NCBI GenBank assembly: GCA_003564185.1
Contig: PXFS01000102.1
Span: 1-43,612 of the forward strand
DNA: 43,612 bases
Direction of reading: 5' to 3'
Origin: Flavobacteriaceae bacterium
Lineage (GTDB): Bacteria; Bacteroidota; Bacteroidia; Flavobacteriales; Flavobacteriaceae
The notes beneath the pieces are model-generated. The model worked only from the letters and a program-made list of their open reading frames with translations, ran no database searches and was not told the DNA's origin. A program made the position numbers and the translations under genes. Positions 1 to 7,722 of the stretch are shown one piece after another (within the stretch, counting starts at the first letter, position 1; every line of letters starts with the position of its first letter).

Positions 1-60
1 GGTCACTGAGTGATTTCAACGAACGAGAGTAGAGTTGAAATTTTATCGAAGTGAGCTCTT
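1..60. repeat. Intergenic repeat-like segment with inverted repeat
   Basis: The window opens in non-coding DNA. An 8-bp perfect inverted repeat lies at 13-20 and 34-41, separated by 13 nt. The flanking CACT (4-7) and AGTG (50-53) extend the symmetry. The wording, with GGTCACTGAG and TCGAAGTGAG, resembles short dispersed intergenic repeats seen in flavobacterial genomes, but that is from memory and no second copy is present here. From 61 to 217 nothing else is recognisable. Confidence 0.35.
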
Positions 61-217
61 CTGCAGAAAAACAAAAATTAGTACAGATAAAGCAGTAGAC
101 AAGATTTTCAACGGTTTTATCAAAACTTAATAGTACTTACTTGATTCATTAGAAAAATTCAGTTAAAATAGGTGTAAGTAAGGAATTCTATTTTAAAACA
201 ATTTCTTGCTAAATTCA

Positions 218-246
218 TTGATTTATTAATAAAAATTCTATTTTTG
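218..246 (+). promoter_or_regulatory. Bacteroidota-type promoter for the TPR-ribH operon
   Basis: A TTG at 218-220 is followed after 18 nt by TATTTTTG at 239-246. This matches the flavobacterial -33/-7 pattern TTG, about 17-23 nt, TAnnTTTG. It sits 23 bases before the start codon of the TPR gene and is the best promoter match in the window. Confidence 0.6.
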
Positions 247-268
247 CGGGTCACTAAAAAAAACTTAA

Positions 269-1045
269 ATGGCAACATATAACAAAAGAGGTTACAAGCC
301 GAAAAATAAAAAAGAAAGAGAAGATAAAGTCTTAGAAGAGTCGACAACAGCAGAAGTCTTTGATTCTTTAGACGAAAAAGCCAGTAAGACAGAAGAATTT
401 ATTAGTAAGCACCAAAAGACTATCCTTGGTGTTGTTATTGTGATTGCAGTTGCTTCTTTAGGCTATTTAGGTTACCAAAATTTAATTTTAGCACCAAAAG
501 AAACCGAAGCTGCTGAAGAAATTGTATTTGCTCAACGATTATTTGATGATGCTGTAGAAGCCGATACAAAAAAAATGAAAGATTCACTTTATACTTTATC
601 GCTTGATGGAAGTAGAGGTAAGTTGGGGTTTGTTGGTATTGCTGATTCGTATAGCGGTACCAAGTCAGGAAGATTAGCAAACTATTATGCTGGTATGGCT
701 TATTTAGAATTGAAAGACTACAAAAATGCAATTACCCACTTAGACAAATTTAAAGCTGACGATAAAATTCTAAGCTCAATGGCTCTTGGAGCTATTGGGA
801 ATGCCTTTTTAGAACTTGACCAGATGGAAGATGCACTTGGTTATTTTGAAAAAGCTGCAAAAAATAACGCTAATAATTTTATTACCCCAAAATTTCACTT
901 AAAAGCAGCTCAAACCGCTATTGAATTAAATCAAATAGCAAAAGCTGAAACCCATTTAAAGGCTATTAAAAATAAGTATCCACAATCTGAAGAAGCTAAA
1001 CGAGTAGAGGTTTATTTAGGAAAAACTCAAGCCTTAAAAAAATAG
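269..1045 (+). CDS. Membrane-anchored tetratricopeptide repeat protein
   Basis: The 258-aa product has a charged cytoplasmic N-terminus of about 50 residues. One membrane segment follows at roughly residues 51-70 (rich in Val, Ile and Leu). A periplasmic region then carries TPR-like helical pairs from about residue 120 to 250; examples are the stretches around YYAGMAYLELKDY and GNAFLELDQMEDALGYFEKA. The architecture resembles YfgM/ancillary SecYEG-type TPR proteins, and the family is commonly found just upstream of ribH in flavobacteria. It probably acts as a protein-protein interaction scaffold at the inner membrane. No enzyme motif is visible. It is separated from ribH by only 3 nt, so the two are one transcript. 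Confidence 0.85.
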   Translation: MATYNKRGYKPKNKKEREDKVLEESTTAEVFDSLDEKASKTEEFISKHQKTILGVVIVIAVASLGYLGYQNLILAPKETEAAEEIVFAQRLFDDAVEADTKKMKDSLYTLSLDGSRGKLGFVGIADSYSGTKSGRLANYYAGMAYLELKDYKNAITHLDKFKADDKILSSMALGAIGNAFLELDQMEDALGYFEKAAKNNANNFITPKFHLKAAQTAIELNQIAKAETHLKAIKNKYPQSEEAKRVEVYLGKTQALKK

Positions 1046-1048
1046 ATA

Positions 1049-1555
1049 ATGGCTACTCTAGATAAAAATTTATCTGAATTTGATAAGAGCAAGTTGCCGG
1101 AAGCTAAAGACTTTAAAATAGGTATTGTTGTTTCTGAATGGAATCCAGAAATTACAGAAAATTTATTTCAAGGTGCGTTTGATGTACTTATTGAAGCTGG
1201 TGTAATCAAAGAAAATATTGTGCGTTGGAATGTCCCTGGCAGCTTCGAATTAATTTACGGATGTAAGAAATTATCAGAAAGCTTTGATATGTTAGATGCT
1301 ATTATTGCTGTGGGAAATGTAATACAAGGGGAAACCAAACATTTTGATTTTGTTTGTCAAGGGGTAACTCAGGGTATTAGACAACTAAATGTAGAAGGTG
1401 ATATTCCTATTATTTTTTGTGTTCTTACAGATGACTTTAAACAACAAAGTATTGACCGCTCAGGAGGAAAACATGGTAACAAAGGCTGCGAAGCTGCTGT
1501 AGCCGCTATACAGATGGCTGAACTAAAAAAAAATGCTAAGTTTTATAAATCATAG
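1049..1555 (+). CDS. ribH: 6,7-dimethyl-8-ribityllumazine synthase
   Basis: This 168-aa protein is full length for lumazine synthase. The enzyme condenses 5-amino-6-ribitylamino-uracil with 3,4-dihydroxy-2-butanone 4-phosphate in the penultimate step of riboflavin synthesis. Visible family motifs are VVSEWNPEIT near residue 28, the VPGSFELI substrate loop, AVGNVIQGETKHFDFV with the catalytic His, and the C-terminal GNKGCEAA region. The gene follows the TPR gene after 3 nt, and a very strong hairpin lies downstream. Other riboflavin genes are not in the window. Confidence 0.97.
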   Translation: MATLDKNLSEFDKSKLPEAKDFKIGIVVSEWNPEITENLFQGAFDVLIEAGVIKENIVRWNVPGSFELIYGCKKLSESFDMLDAIIAVGNVIQGETKHFDFVCQGVTQGIRQLNVEGDIPIIFCVLTDDFKQQSIDRSGGKHGNKGCEAAVAAIQMAELKKNAKFYKS

Positions 1556-1616
1556 GTTGATTATTTCTTAAATAATTGAAATTATACCTACAGAATGCAT
1601 TTAAATACTTAATTTT

Positions 1617-1668
1617 ATCTTTTAATCATTGTATTCTCAAATACAATGATTAAAAGATGATTTTTTTA
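1617..1668 (+). terminator. Strong intrinsic terminator after ribH
   Basis: A perfect 19-bp stem (1617-1635 paired with 1640-1658) encloses a 4-nt CTCA loop and is followed within two bases by a run of T. It closes the TPR-ribH transcript, so the next gene is probably transcribed separately. Confidence 0.85.
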
Positions 1669-1702
1669 TAAGTAATTTCAAACAACTGAATACATTAAGT
1701 AC

Positions 1703-1996
1703 ATGAAATTAAAAGGCTTTAAATTACCCAGAAATCAACGTTACAATTACACTCCACGCTATTACAAAGGGAAAGAGGAGGGTAATATTTATGATTTCGA
1801 TTCAAAATTTCATAAGTACAAAAACACAACTAATCAAATTGATTTCGGAGCGCAATGGGCAGCAGACCGTAAGCGAAGCAGAAATCGTGGCAACCGTTCA
1901 ATTAACCGACGTGTGATTATGATTGTTGCAATACTCGTACTCATTTTTTTATGGATAATTGATTTTGATTTATCTATCTTTAAAGGACTTCAATAA
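1703..1996 (+). CDS. Small single-pass membrane protein of unknown function
   Basis: The 97-aa protein has a basic N-terminal region rich in Arg, Lys, Asn and Tyr. One hydrophobic segment lies near residues 70-88 (VIMIVAILVLIFLWII) and is followed by a short acidic tail. I recognise it as the small flavobacterial family often labelled 'riboflavin synthase subunit beta'. That label appears to derive from its position near ribH: it has no lumazine or riboflavin synthase motif and is far too short. The stop codon lies 3 nt before mutL, so it is probably co-transcribed with mutL. Function unknown. Confidence 0.8.
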   Translation: MKLKGFKLPRNQRYNYTPRYYKGKEEGNIYDFDSKFHKYKNTTNQIDFGAQWAADRKRSRNRGNRSINRRVIMIVAILVLIFLWIIDFDLSIFKGLQ

Positions 1997-1999
1997 ACT

Positions 2000-3877
2000 A
2001 TGGAAAGTTTTATTCAACTATTACCTGACCACGTAGCCAATCAAATAGCTGCTGGAGAGGTGGTTCAAAGACCATCCTCTGTAGTCAAGGAATTACTTGA
2101 AAATAGTATTGATGCAGAAGCACAAAACATACAATTATTAATTAAGGATTCGGGCAAAACGCTTATACAAATTGTTGATGATGGTAAAGGCATGAGCATG
2201 ACAGATGCTCGATTAGCTTTTGAGCGCCACGCTACTTCAAAAATTAAAAAAGCTGAAGATTTATTTCAATTAACTACCAATGGGTTTAGAGGTGAAGCAC
2301 TGGCATCAATTGCAGCAGTTGCTCAGGTTGAATTGAAAACCAAGACGACTAACTGTGAAGTAGGCACTGAAATTCACATTGAAGGTAGTGTAGTAAAGAA
2401 ACAAGAGCCCTGTGTCACTCAAGTTGGTACGGTGGTGAATGTAAAAAATCTTTTTTATAACATTCCAGCACGAAGAAACTTTTTAAAATCAGATAATGTT
2501 GAGCAGCGTCATATTATAGATGAATTTCAACGGGTTGCACTAGCCCATCCTGAAGTAAGTTTCAAGATGTATCATAATGGTACAGAATTATTTCATCTAC
2601 CAAAAAGTAAACTAAGACAACGTATTGTAGGTGTTATGGGAGGAAAAGCTAATGAAAACCTTGTTCCAGTGGAAGAGCAGACCGAACTAATTAACATTTC
2701 TGGTTTTATTGGTAAACCTAGTTTTGCTAAACGTACCCGCGGAGAACAATTTTTCTTTGTCAATCATCGTTTTATCAAAAATTCTTATTTGCACCATGCT
2801 GTTGCAAGTGCATATGAAGGTATTTTAAAAGAGAAAACACATCCCTCCTATTTTTTGAATTTAACAATTGACCCAAAAAGCATTGACATCAATATTCACC
2901 CTACCAAAACAGAAATTAAATTTGAGGATGAACATGCTATATATGCTATTTTAAAATCAGCTGTAAAACATAGTCTTGGACAATTTCAAATAGCTCCTGT
3001 TTTAGATTTTGATCATAGTAGTGAACTTGATCCTAGCTATGAAAAATACAAATCAACTGCAAAGAGTCCTAGCATTGAAGTAGACAGAAATTTTAACCCA
3101 TTTAAAGAAGATTTTCAGAAAAAGGAATCAAGTAAATCTATATTCACTTCAATTCCTTCTAAAAACTTTTCAACAAAACAAAATACTCAAAATTGGCAAA
3201 AATTATACGAAGGGGTTAGAAACTCCTCTTCAGAAGCATTTGAAAGTCAAATTAATCAAGAAATTGAAACAAATGTTCAAAATACTATTTCATTTCAAGA
3301 CCACAATTTGCAAAAAGAACCTACTTCTTTTCAATTACAGAAAAAATACATTGTTACTTCTCTTAAATCAGGCTTACTTGTAATTGATCAACATAGAGCT
3401 CATTTTAGAATTCTCTTTGAAGAATTGTTACAAAAGTTTCATGATCAACCTGAATTAAGTCAACAATTAATGTTTCCACTAATAATTGATATTCATCCAT
3501 CAGATTTTGAAATTTTACGTGAATTAAAGATTCATTTGAACCAAGTGGGTTTCGATTTCATTAAATTTACTCATCAAGAAATACAAATTGGTGGTATTCC
3601 TGCTTTTTTTTCAGAATCAGAAATTGGAAGTCTTTTTGACGAATTAAAGGCCAATTTTAAAGATGGTATTCCAGGAAGTGAAATCAATTTAAAAGAATTA
3701 TTGGCTATTTCAATTGCAGAGACCACTGCAATTAAAGCAGGAAAAAAATTAGAAGTAGAAGAACAAATGAAACTAGTAAGCCAACTTTTTTCTTGTTCAA
3801 CCCCCACCAAAACACCAAAAAATAGACCTATTTTTATCACTATGAATAGTGATGATTTTGATAAAAAATTAATGTAA
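2000..3877 (+). CDS. mutL: DNA mismatch repair protein MutL
   Basis: The 625-aa protein has the GHKL ATPase N-domain, with the signatures VANQIAAGEVVQRP, ELLENSIDA, DDGKGM and TNGFRGEAL within the first 105 residues. A transducer domain with IHPTKTEIKF near residue 300 follows. After a low-complexity linker (about 345-440) comes the C-terminal dimerisation domain. MutL couples MutS mismatch recognition to downstream repair. The usual endonuclease motif DQHA-x2-E-x4-E reads DQHRAHFRILFE from residue 463, so its Ala and first Glu are changed. The C-terminal Cys/His metal motif is also poorly preserved. Strand nicking by this MutL is therefore doubtful. The upstream small gene and the downstream rhomboid genes are within 5 nt. 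Confidence 0.97.
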   Translation: MESFIQLLPDHVANQIAAGEVVQRPSSVVKELLENSIDAEAQNIQLLIKDSGKTLIQIVDDGKGMSMTDARLAFERHATSKIKKAEDLFQLTTNGFRGEALASIAAVAQVELKTKTTNCEVGTEIHIEGSVVKKQEPCVTQVGTVVNVKNLFYNIPARRNFLKSDNVEQRHIIDEFQRVALAHPEVSFKMYHNGTELFHLPKSKLRQRIVGVMGGKANENLVPVEEQTELINISGFIGKPSFAKRTRGEQFFFVNHRFIKNSYLHHAVASAYEGILKEKTHPSYFLNLTIDPKSIDINIHPTKTEIKFEDEHAIYAILKSAVKHSLGQFQIAPVLDFDHSSELDPSYEKYKSTAKSPSIEVDRNFNPFKEDFQKKESSKSIFTSIPSKNFSTKQNTQNWQKLYEGVRNSSSEAFESQINQEIETNVQNTISFQDHNLQKEPTSFQLQKKYIVTSLKSGLLVIDQHRAHFRILFEELLQKFHDQPELSQQLMFPLIIDIHPSDFEILRELKIHLNQVGFDFIKFTHQEIQIGGIPAFFSESEIGSLFDELKANFKDGIPGSEINLKELLAISIAETTAIKAGKKLEVEEQMKLVSQLFSCSTPTKTPKNRPIFITMNSDDFDKKLM

Positions 3878-3881
3878 AACT

Positions 3882-4637
3882 ATGGGAGGAAGATTAACTG
3901 ATACTGTAAAAACACTATTAGTAGCAAATGTTTTGTTCTTTTTTGGGACAGCCTATGTTGGTGAGTATGCTTTTAAGGTGTTTGCTTTATGGTATCCTGA
4001 AAATGAAAATTTTGAATACTGGCAAATTTTCACTCATATGTTTATGCACGGTAGCACTACTCACATATTTTTCAATATGTTTATGTTATTCATATTTGGC
4101 AGTGTTATGGAGCAAAGCATTGGACAAAAAAGATTTCTCTTTCTATATATATCGGCTGGCTTAGGAGCTGCTGCATTGCAATTGTTTTTTAATTATATCA
4201 ATTTTACAGGAGCCTATCAAGCTTATATAGAAGCAGGATATAATGAGGAGCACATAAAGGAAACTCTTCAATTCACTGCTGACATGAAAGACAGAATAAG
4301 AATAAGTAGTGGTATTCCAAAAGAAACCACCCAAACCTTAGTATCGAGTTATTTGTCTAGTATGGTTGGAGCCTCTGGGGCTATATTTGGATTATTAGCT
4401 GGTTTTGCTATGTTGTATCCTAACCTACCTCTTTATTTGTTATTTATACCTATCCCAATAAAAGCAAAGTACCTTATAGGAGCGTATTTTTTATTGGATG
4501 TATATGCTGCTATTTCTGGTGCAAGCATATTAGGAGAAAGCAATATAGCTCATTGGGCTCATATTGGCGGAGCTATAGTTGGTTTTTTTATGGTCTTGTA
4601 TTGGAAAAAAAACAATGAAAGAAATCAGTGGAATTAA
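3882..4637 (+). CDS. Rhomboid family intramembrane serine protease (copy 1)
   Basis: The 251-aa polytopic protein carries the rhomboid signatures. These are the HMFMHGSTTHIFFNM segment with the conserved His and Asn, the nucleophile in GASGAIFGL (GxSG), and the catalytic His in AHWAHIGGA in the last core helix. An insertion of about 50 residues between membrane segments 3 and 4 is unusually hydrophilic. The catalytic dyad Ser/His is intact, so an active protease that cleaves within membrane segments of substrates is expected; the substrates are unknown. The gene begins 4 nt after mutL and is followed after 12 nt by a second rhomboid, so all three are probably one operon. Confidence 0.93.
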   Translation: MGGRLTDTVKTLLVANVLFFFGTAYVGEYAFKVFALWYPENENFEYWQIFTHMFMHGSTTHIFFNMFMLFIFGSVMEQSIGQKRFLFLYISAGLGAAALQLFFNYINFTGAYQAYIEAGYNEEHIKETLQFTADMKDRIRISSGIPKETTQTLVSSYLSSMVGASGAIFGLLAGFAMLYPNLPLYLLFIPIPIKAKYLIGAYFLLDVYAAISGASILGESNIAHWAHIGGAIVGFFMVLYWKKNNERNQWN

Positions 4638-4649
4638 TAAATTTGAATA

Positions 4650-5546
4650 ATGGATTGGAAAAGTCAGTTTAGATATAAATATGCTATGGCCTCTATGACA
4701 GAGAAGCTCATAGCTGTAAATTTATTGTTTTTTATACTCACTTTTGTATTTAGAACAATCGGGTTTTTGTTTGAAAGTCAATCTAATTTTTTTATAGAAT
4801 GGTTGGTGTTTGACAAAGAACCTTTAGAGTTTCTTTTTAAACCTTGGAGTATTGTAAGTTATGCTTTTTTGCATTCAGGATTTATACATATTTTGTTTAA
4901 TATGATTGTTCTATATTTCTCAGGACGCTTTTTTTTGGAGTTTTTCTCCCCTAAAAAGATGCTGAATTATTATTTTTTAGGAGCTATTTCTGGAGCCTTA
5001 GTTTTCATGTTAAGTTACAATTTATTTCCTGCTTTTCAAGGTATTGGAAAATCCTATTTAATAGGTGCATCGGCATCAGTTATGGCAATTTTAGTGGGTA
5101 TTGCCACTAAGGCACCAAACCTTAGTATGCGTTTTTTTCTTATTGGAAATGTGAAATTATGGCATATAGCTACGCTTTTTGTAGTTCTTGATATCATAAG
5201 AATTCCGATGGGTAATGCTGGTGGGCACCTTGCTCACCTTGGTGGTGCCTTATTAGGATATTTCTATTCTAAGCAATTAGACAAAGGCGTTGACATTGGT
5301 GCAGGTTTTGAAAAATATATGGATGCTATTGCAGATTATTTTAGCTCTATTGGGAGTAAAAAACCTAAAATGAAAACAGTACATAAAAATAAAAACTCAA
5401 AAAAATCTACTTCAAATAACCATATAAATAAAAATGAAAAACAAAAGAAAATAGATGACATTTTAGATAAAATTTCAAAAAATGGATACGATAGTTTGAC
5501 AAAAGAAGAGAAAGACTTTTTATTTGATGCTGGAAAAGATATGTAG
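4650..5546 (+). CDS. Rhomboid family intramembrane serine protease (copy 2)
   Basis: This 298-aa paralogue has the same core. AFLHSGFIHILFNM supplies the conserved His and Asn, IGASASVMAIL the nucleophile Ser (GASA rather than GASG), and HLAHLGGALLGY the catalytic His. Unlike copy 1 it has a cytoplasmic C-terminal tail of about 80 residues, very rich in Lys and Asn. The tail ends in a short predicted helix with DDILDKISKNGYDSLTKEE, a pattern seen at the end of many Bacteroidota rhomboids. It presumably forms a tandem duplication with the preceding gene. Function beyond proteolysis is not evident. Confidence 0.92.
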   Translation: MDWKSQFRYKYAMASMTEKLIAVNLLFFILTFVFRTIGFLFESQSNFFIEWLVFDKEPLEFLFKPWSIVSYAFLHSGFIHILFNMIVLYFSGRFFLEFFSPKKMLNYYFLGAISGALVFMLSYNLFPAFQGIGKSYLIGASASVMAILVGIATKAPNLSMRFFLIGNVKLWHIATLFVVLDIIRIPMGNAGGHLAHLGGALLGYFYSKQLDKGVDIGAGFEKYMDAIADYFSSIGSKKPKMKTVHKNKNSKKSTSNNHINKNEKQKKIDDILDKISKNGYDSLTKEEKDFLFDAGKDM

Positions 5547-5571
5547 TTGGTTTACCTTTTGATGAAATTAT

Positions 5572-5703
5572 ATGAAATTTTTAGACCAATTTGCTTATTT
5601 TATAAATTAAATCTTTGCTGCACTTCTCATTGTATCTTACTTATTACCTTTTATACCTGCAGACTTTATTCCCTTAATTTCAATTCTGAATTTTTCTATT
5701 CCT
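5572..5703 (+). pseudogene. Disrupted N-terminal part of the endonuclease/exonuclease/phosphatase gene
   Basis: An ATG at 5572 opens a reading frame, MKFLDQFAYFIN, which is stopped by TAA at 5608-5610. The same frame then continues without further stops as IFAALLIVSYLLPFIPADF into the 5704-6585 gene. Homologues in flavobacteria begin with just such an N-terminal membrane segment, with a Ser or similar residue where the stop lies. A single base change such as TCA to TAA would explain it. Either the gene has lost its natural start region or the base is a sequencing error. Confidence 0.65.
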
Positions 5704-6585
5704 TTGCTATTATTGATTAATATGCTGTTTGTGATTTATTGGTTAATCAAACTTAACAAACGTATTCTAATGTCTTTAATCGTATTAGCTTTTGGTTATT
5801 CGCATATAACTTCATTATACGTGATTAATGAAAAACTAGAACACAGCAAAGCTAATCTTCATGTTTTAAGTTATAATGTAAGACATTTCAATATGCATTT
5901 ATGGATTAATGATGATCAAATTGTGAATAAAATCAAGCAATTTTTAATTGATGAAAATCCAGATGTAATTGCATTACAAGATTTTAAAGAGGATGTTGAT
6001 TTTAACTTAAGAAAAATTTACCCCTATCAATTTATTCAACATAGAGGAAAAAATAAAAATAATGGCCTGGCTATTTTTTCTAAATTTCCTATTCTAAATA
6101 CGGGTAACTTAGATTTTAAAAACAAATCTAATAATGCCATTTTTGCTGACATAAAAATTAAGACAGATACATTAAGGATGTACAATATTCACCTAGAATC
6201 ACTTAAAATAACACCAAAAGTGAAAGCCTTGAGTGAAGAAAATCAACAACGGCTTTTAAAACGAGTAAGTAAGTCATTTGCTCTACAAGCAAAACAGGCT
6301 AATTTAATCTCAAAAAGTTTAAGCGGAAGTCCTTTTCCTAACATAGTTATGGGAGATTTTAATAATACAGCCTTTTCAAGTGTTTATAGAGAAATAAAGT
6401 CAAATGGTCTAATGGATAGTTATAAAGAGCGTGGCAATGGTTTTGGAAAGACTTTTGACTTTGATTTTATTCCTATTCGAATCGATTTTATTTTAACCGA
6501 TGAAAAATTTAAGGTAATTGATTTTTCTAACTATAAAATTGAATTATCGGATCACTACCCTATTAGCACTTGGATTCAGTTTTAG
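5704..6585 (+). CDS. Endonuclease/exonuclease/phosphatase family protein (N-terminus interrupted)
   Basis: The remaining frame, from TTG at 5704 or ATG at 5722, encodes about 290 residues. It has two short hydrophobic segments and then an EEP-fold domain: LSYNVRHFN, DVIALQDF, GLAIFSKFPI, MGDFNNTAFS, IDFILTD and the closing SDHYPI. The Asp, Asn and His catalytic residues are present. The metal-binding Glu of the usual LQE motif is Asp here (LQD), which may be tolerated or may mark relaxed selection. The family hydrolyses phosphodiesters of nucleic acids or phospholipids; the substrate is unknown. The intact ancestral gene most likely started at 5572, where an in-frame TAA now interrupts it. 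Confidence 0.8.
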   Translation: MLLLINMLFVIYWLIKLNKRILMSLIVLAFGYSHITSLYVINEKLEHSKANLHVLSYNVRHFNMHLWINDDQIVNKIKQFLIDENPDVIALQDFKEDVDFNLRKIYPYQFIQHRGKNKNNGLAIFSKFPILNTGNLDFKNKSNNAIFADIKIKTDTLRMYNIHLESLKITPKVKALSEENQQRLLKRVSKSFALQAKQANLISKSLSGSPFPNIVMGDFNNTAFSSVYREIKSNGLMDSYKERGNGFGKTFDFDFIPIRIDFILTDEKFKVIDFSNYKIELSDHYPISTWIQF

Positions 6586-6598
6586 ATAGGTATTGAAT

Positions 6599-7606
6599 TT
6601 AAATCCCAAAACCCATACCAACAGAAACTGTGTTAAATTCCTGAAAGCTATAATCAGCAAAAAGCTTAAAAACACCTAGGCTAAAACGTGTTCCAAGCGT
6701 TGCTCGATATCCATTTATTCGTGAAGTTCCACGTATTGGATCAGAAATTGTTTCACCAGCATTTTGACCAGAATTAACTTGATATTGACCAAGTAAAGCA
6801 TATCTGGAGCTAGCTGTGACGTATCCTCCACCGGCATAAAAATTGATTACAGGCAGTTTTGTAGATAAGATAAAATCAAAAGCCCACGTATCTAGTCGAG
6901 TGTCTATTTGTTGACTGGTAGCTTCAATCAGAGGAGTGTCATCTAGAGCAAAGCGACCAATAAAATTTGAATAATTAGCTATTCCAGCTAGGCTTATAGG
7001 TAGTTTATCAGCGCCCGAAATCCAACTTGTAAATTCATTTTTAATACCAATACCATAAAACCGTGCTTGATTATCGCTAGTTTTTATCTCAGGTAGAAAG
7101 CGAACAATTGCCTCTGTACCGAAAACCAAACCTACATTAGCTTGGAGCATAGCGGTAGGAATAAAATTAATCCCGCTATTAGATAAGCCTTGTGGCAGCT
7201 CAAAACCAATGCTTTGTTCAATACCATTTTCATCTGTAAATACTACTAAAGCATTTAATGCTGGATCATTTTGACCTAAAACATTAGCCACTTCTTGTAC
7301 ATTAGAACCATCTGAAAAAGTTAAGAAATTATAATCATTTGTATTCAATTCAAATTTTTGCTGATTGCTTGAAGTAAAAGAAACATTACCTATAATTGTT
7401 AACTCAAAGCTTCCAAGTCCTTTGGCCTTTGCTGAACTATACCATCCATTGGATAGATTGTAAGCTACGGTATCAAATCCTGGATTTAAGTAACTCGATG
7501 CAAATTGTTGGGCATCTTCAAGTCCAGCAGTTAAAAGGGGTGATAAATTGATTTGTGAAAAGGTTGTAAAGGGTAGAAAACAAAAAGTAATAATCCATTT
7601 TTTCAT
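6599..7606 (-). CDS. Secreted or outer-membrane beta-rich protein, DUF6588-like
   Basis: The start at 7606 gives a clear signal peptide (MKKWIITFCFLPFTTFSQ) and a mature protein of about 318 residues. A longer reading frame to 7618 adds only four residues. The sequence alternates hydrophobic and polar residues and ends in an aromatic/hydrophobic strand with terminal GFGI, as expected for an outer-membrane beta-barrel. I associate it with the Bacteroidota DUF6588 family from general resemblance only. No catalytic motif is visible. It lies downstream of gyrB but is separated from it by a terminator. Confidence 0.7.
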   Translation of the reverse strand: MKKWIITFCFLPFTTFSQINLSPLLTAGLEDAQQFASSYLNPGFDTVAYNLSNGWYSSAKAKGLGSFELTIIGNVSFTSSNQQKFELNTNDYNFLTFSDGSNVQEVANVLGQNDPALNALVVFTDENGIEQSIGFELPQGLSNSGINFIPTAMLQANVGLVFGTEAIVRFLPEIKTSDNQARFYGIGIKNEFTSWISGADKLPISLAGIANYSNFIGRFALDDTPLIEATSQQIDTRLDTWAFDFILSTKLPVINFYAGGGYVTASSRYALLGQYQVNSGQNAGETISDPIRGTSRINGYRATLGTRFSLGVFKLFADYSFQEFNTVSVGMGFGI

Positions 7607-7676
7607 AGCGATATACAAATTTTATTTTCTCAAATAAGAGCTAAATTTACTTCATTTTCATTTGGAGAATGTAATA

Positions 7677-7712
7677 TAAAAAAAGTCCTTCACTAGTGAA
7701 GGACTTTTTTTA
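7677..7712 (-). terminator. Terminator of gyrB
   Basis: A near-perfect palindrome centred on CACTAGTG has a GTCCTTCA/TGAAGGAC core flanked by runs of A and T on both sides. It forms an intrinsic terminator that works on either strand. It lies directly after the gyrB stop codon in the minus direction. Confidence 0.85.
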
Positions 7713-7722
7713 ATAAAATTTA

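Noticed and set aside
1703-1996. Riboflavin synthase subunit beta
   Set aside because: No lumazine or riboflavin synthase motif is present, the protein is only 97 aa with a membrane helix, and ribH itself is found upstream.
3574-3840. Minus-strand open frame inside mutL
   Set aside because: It lies opposite the conserved MutL C-terminus, has no family character and is a shadow frame.
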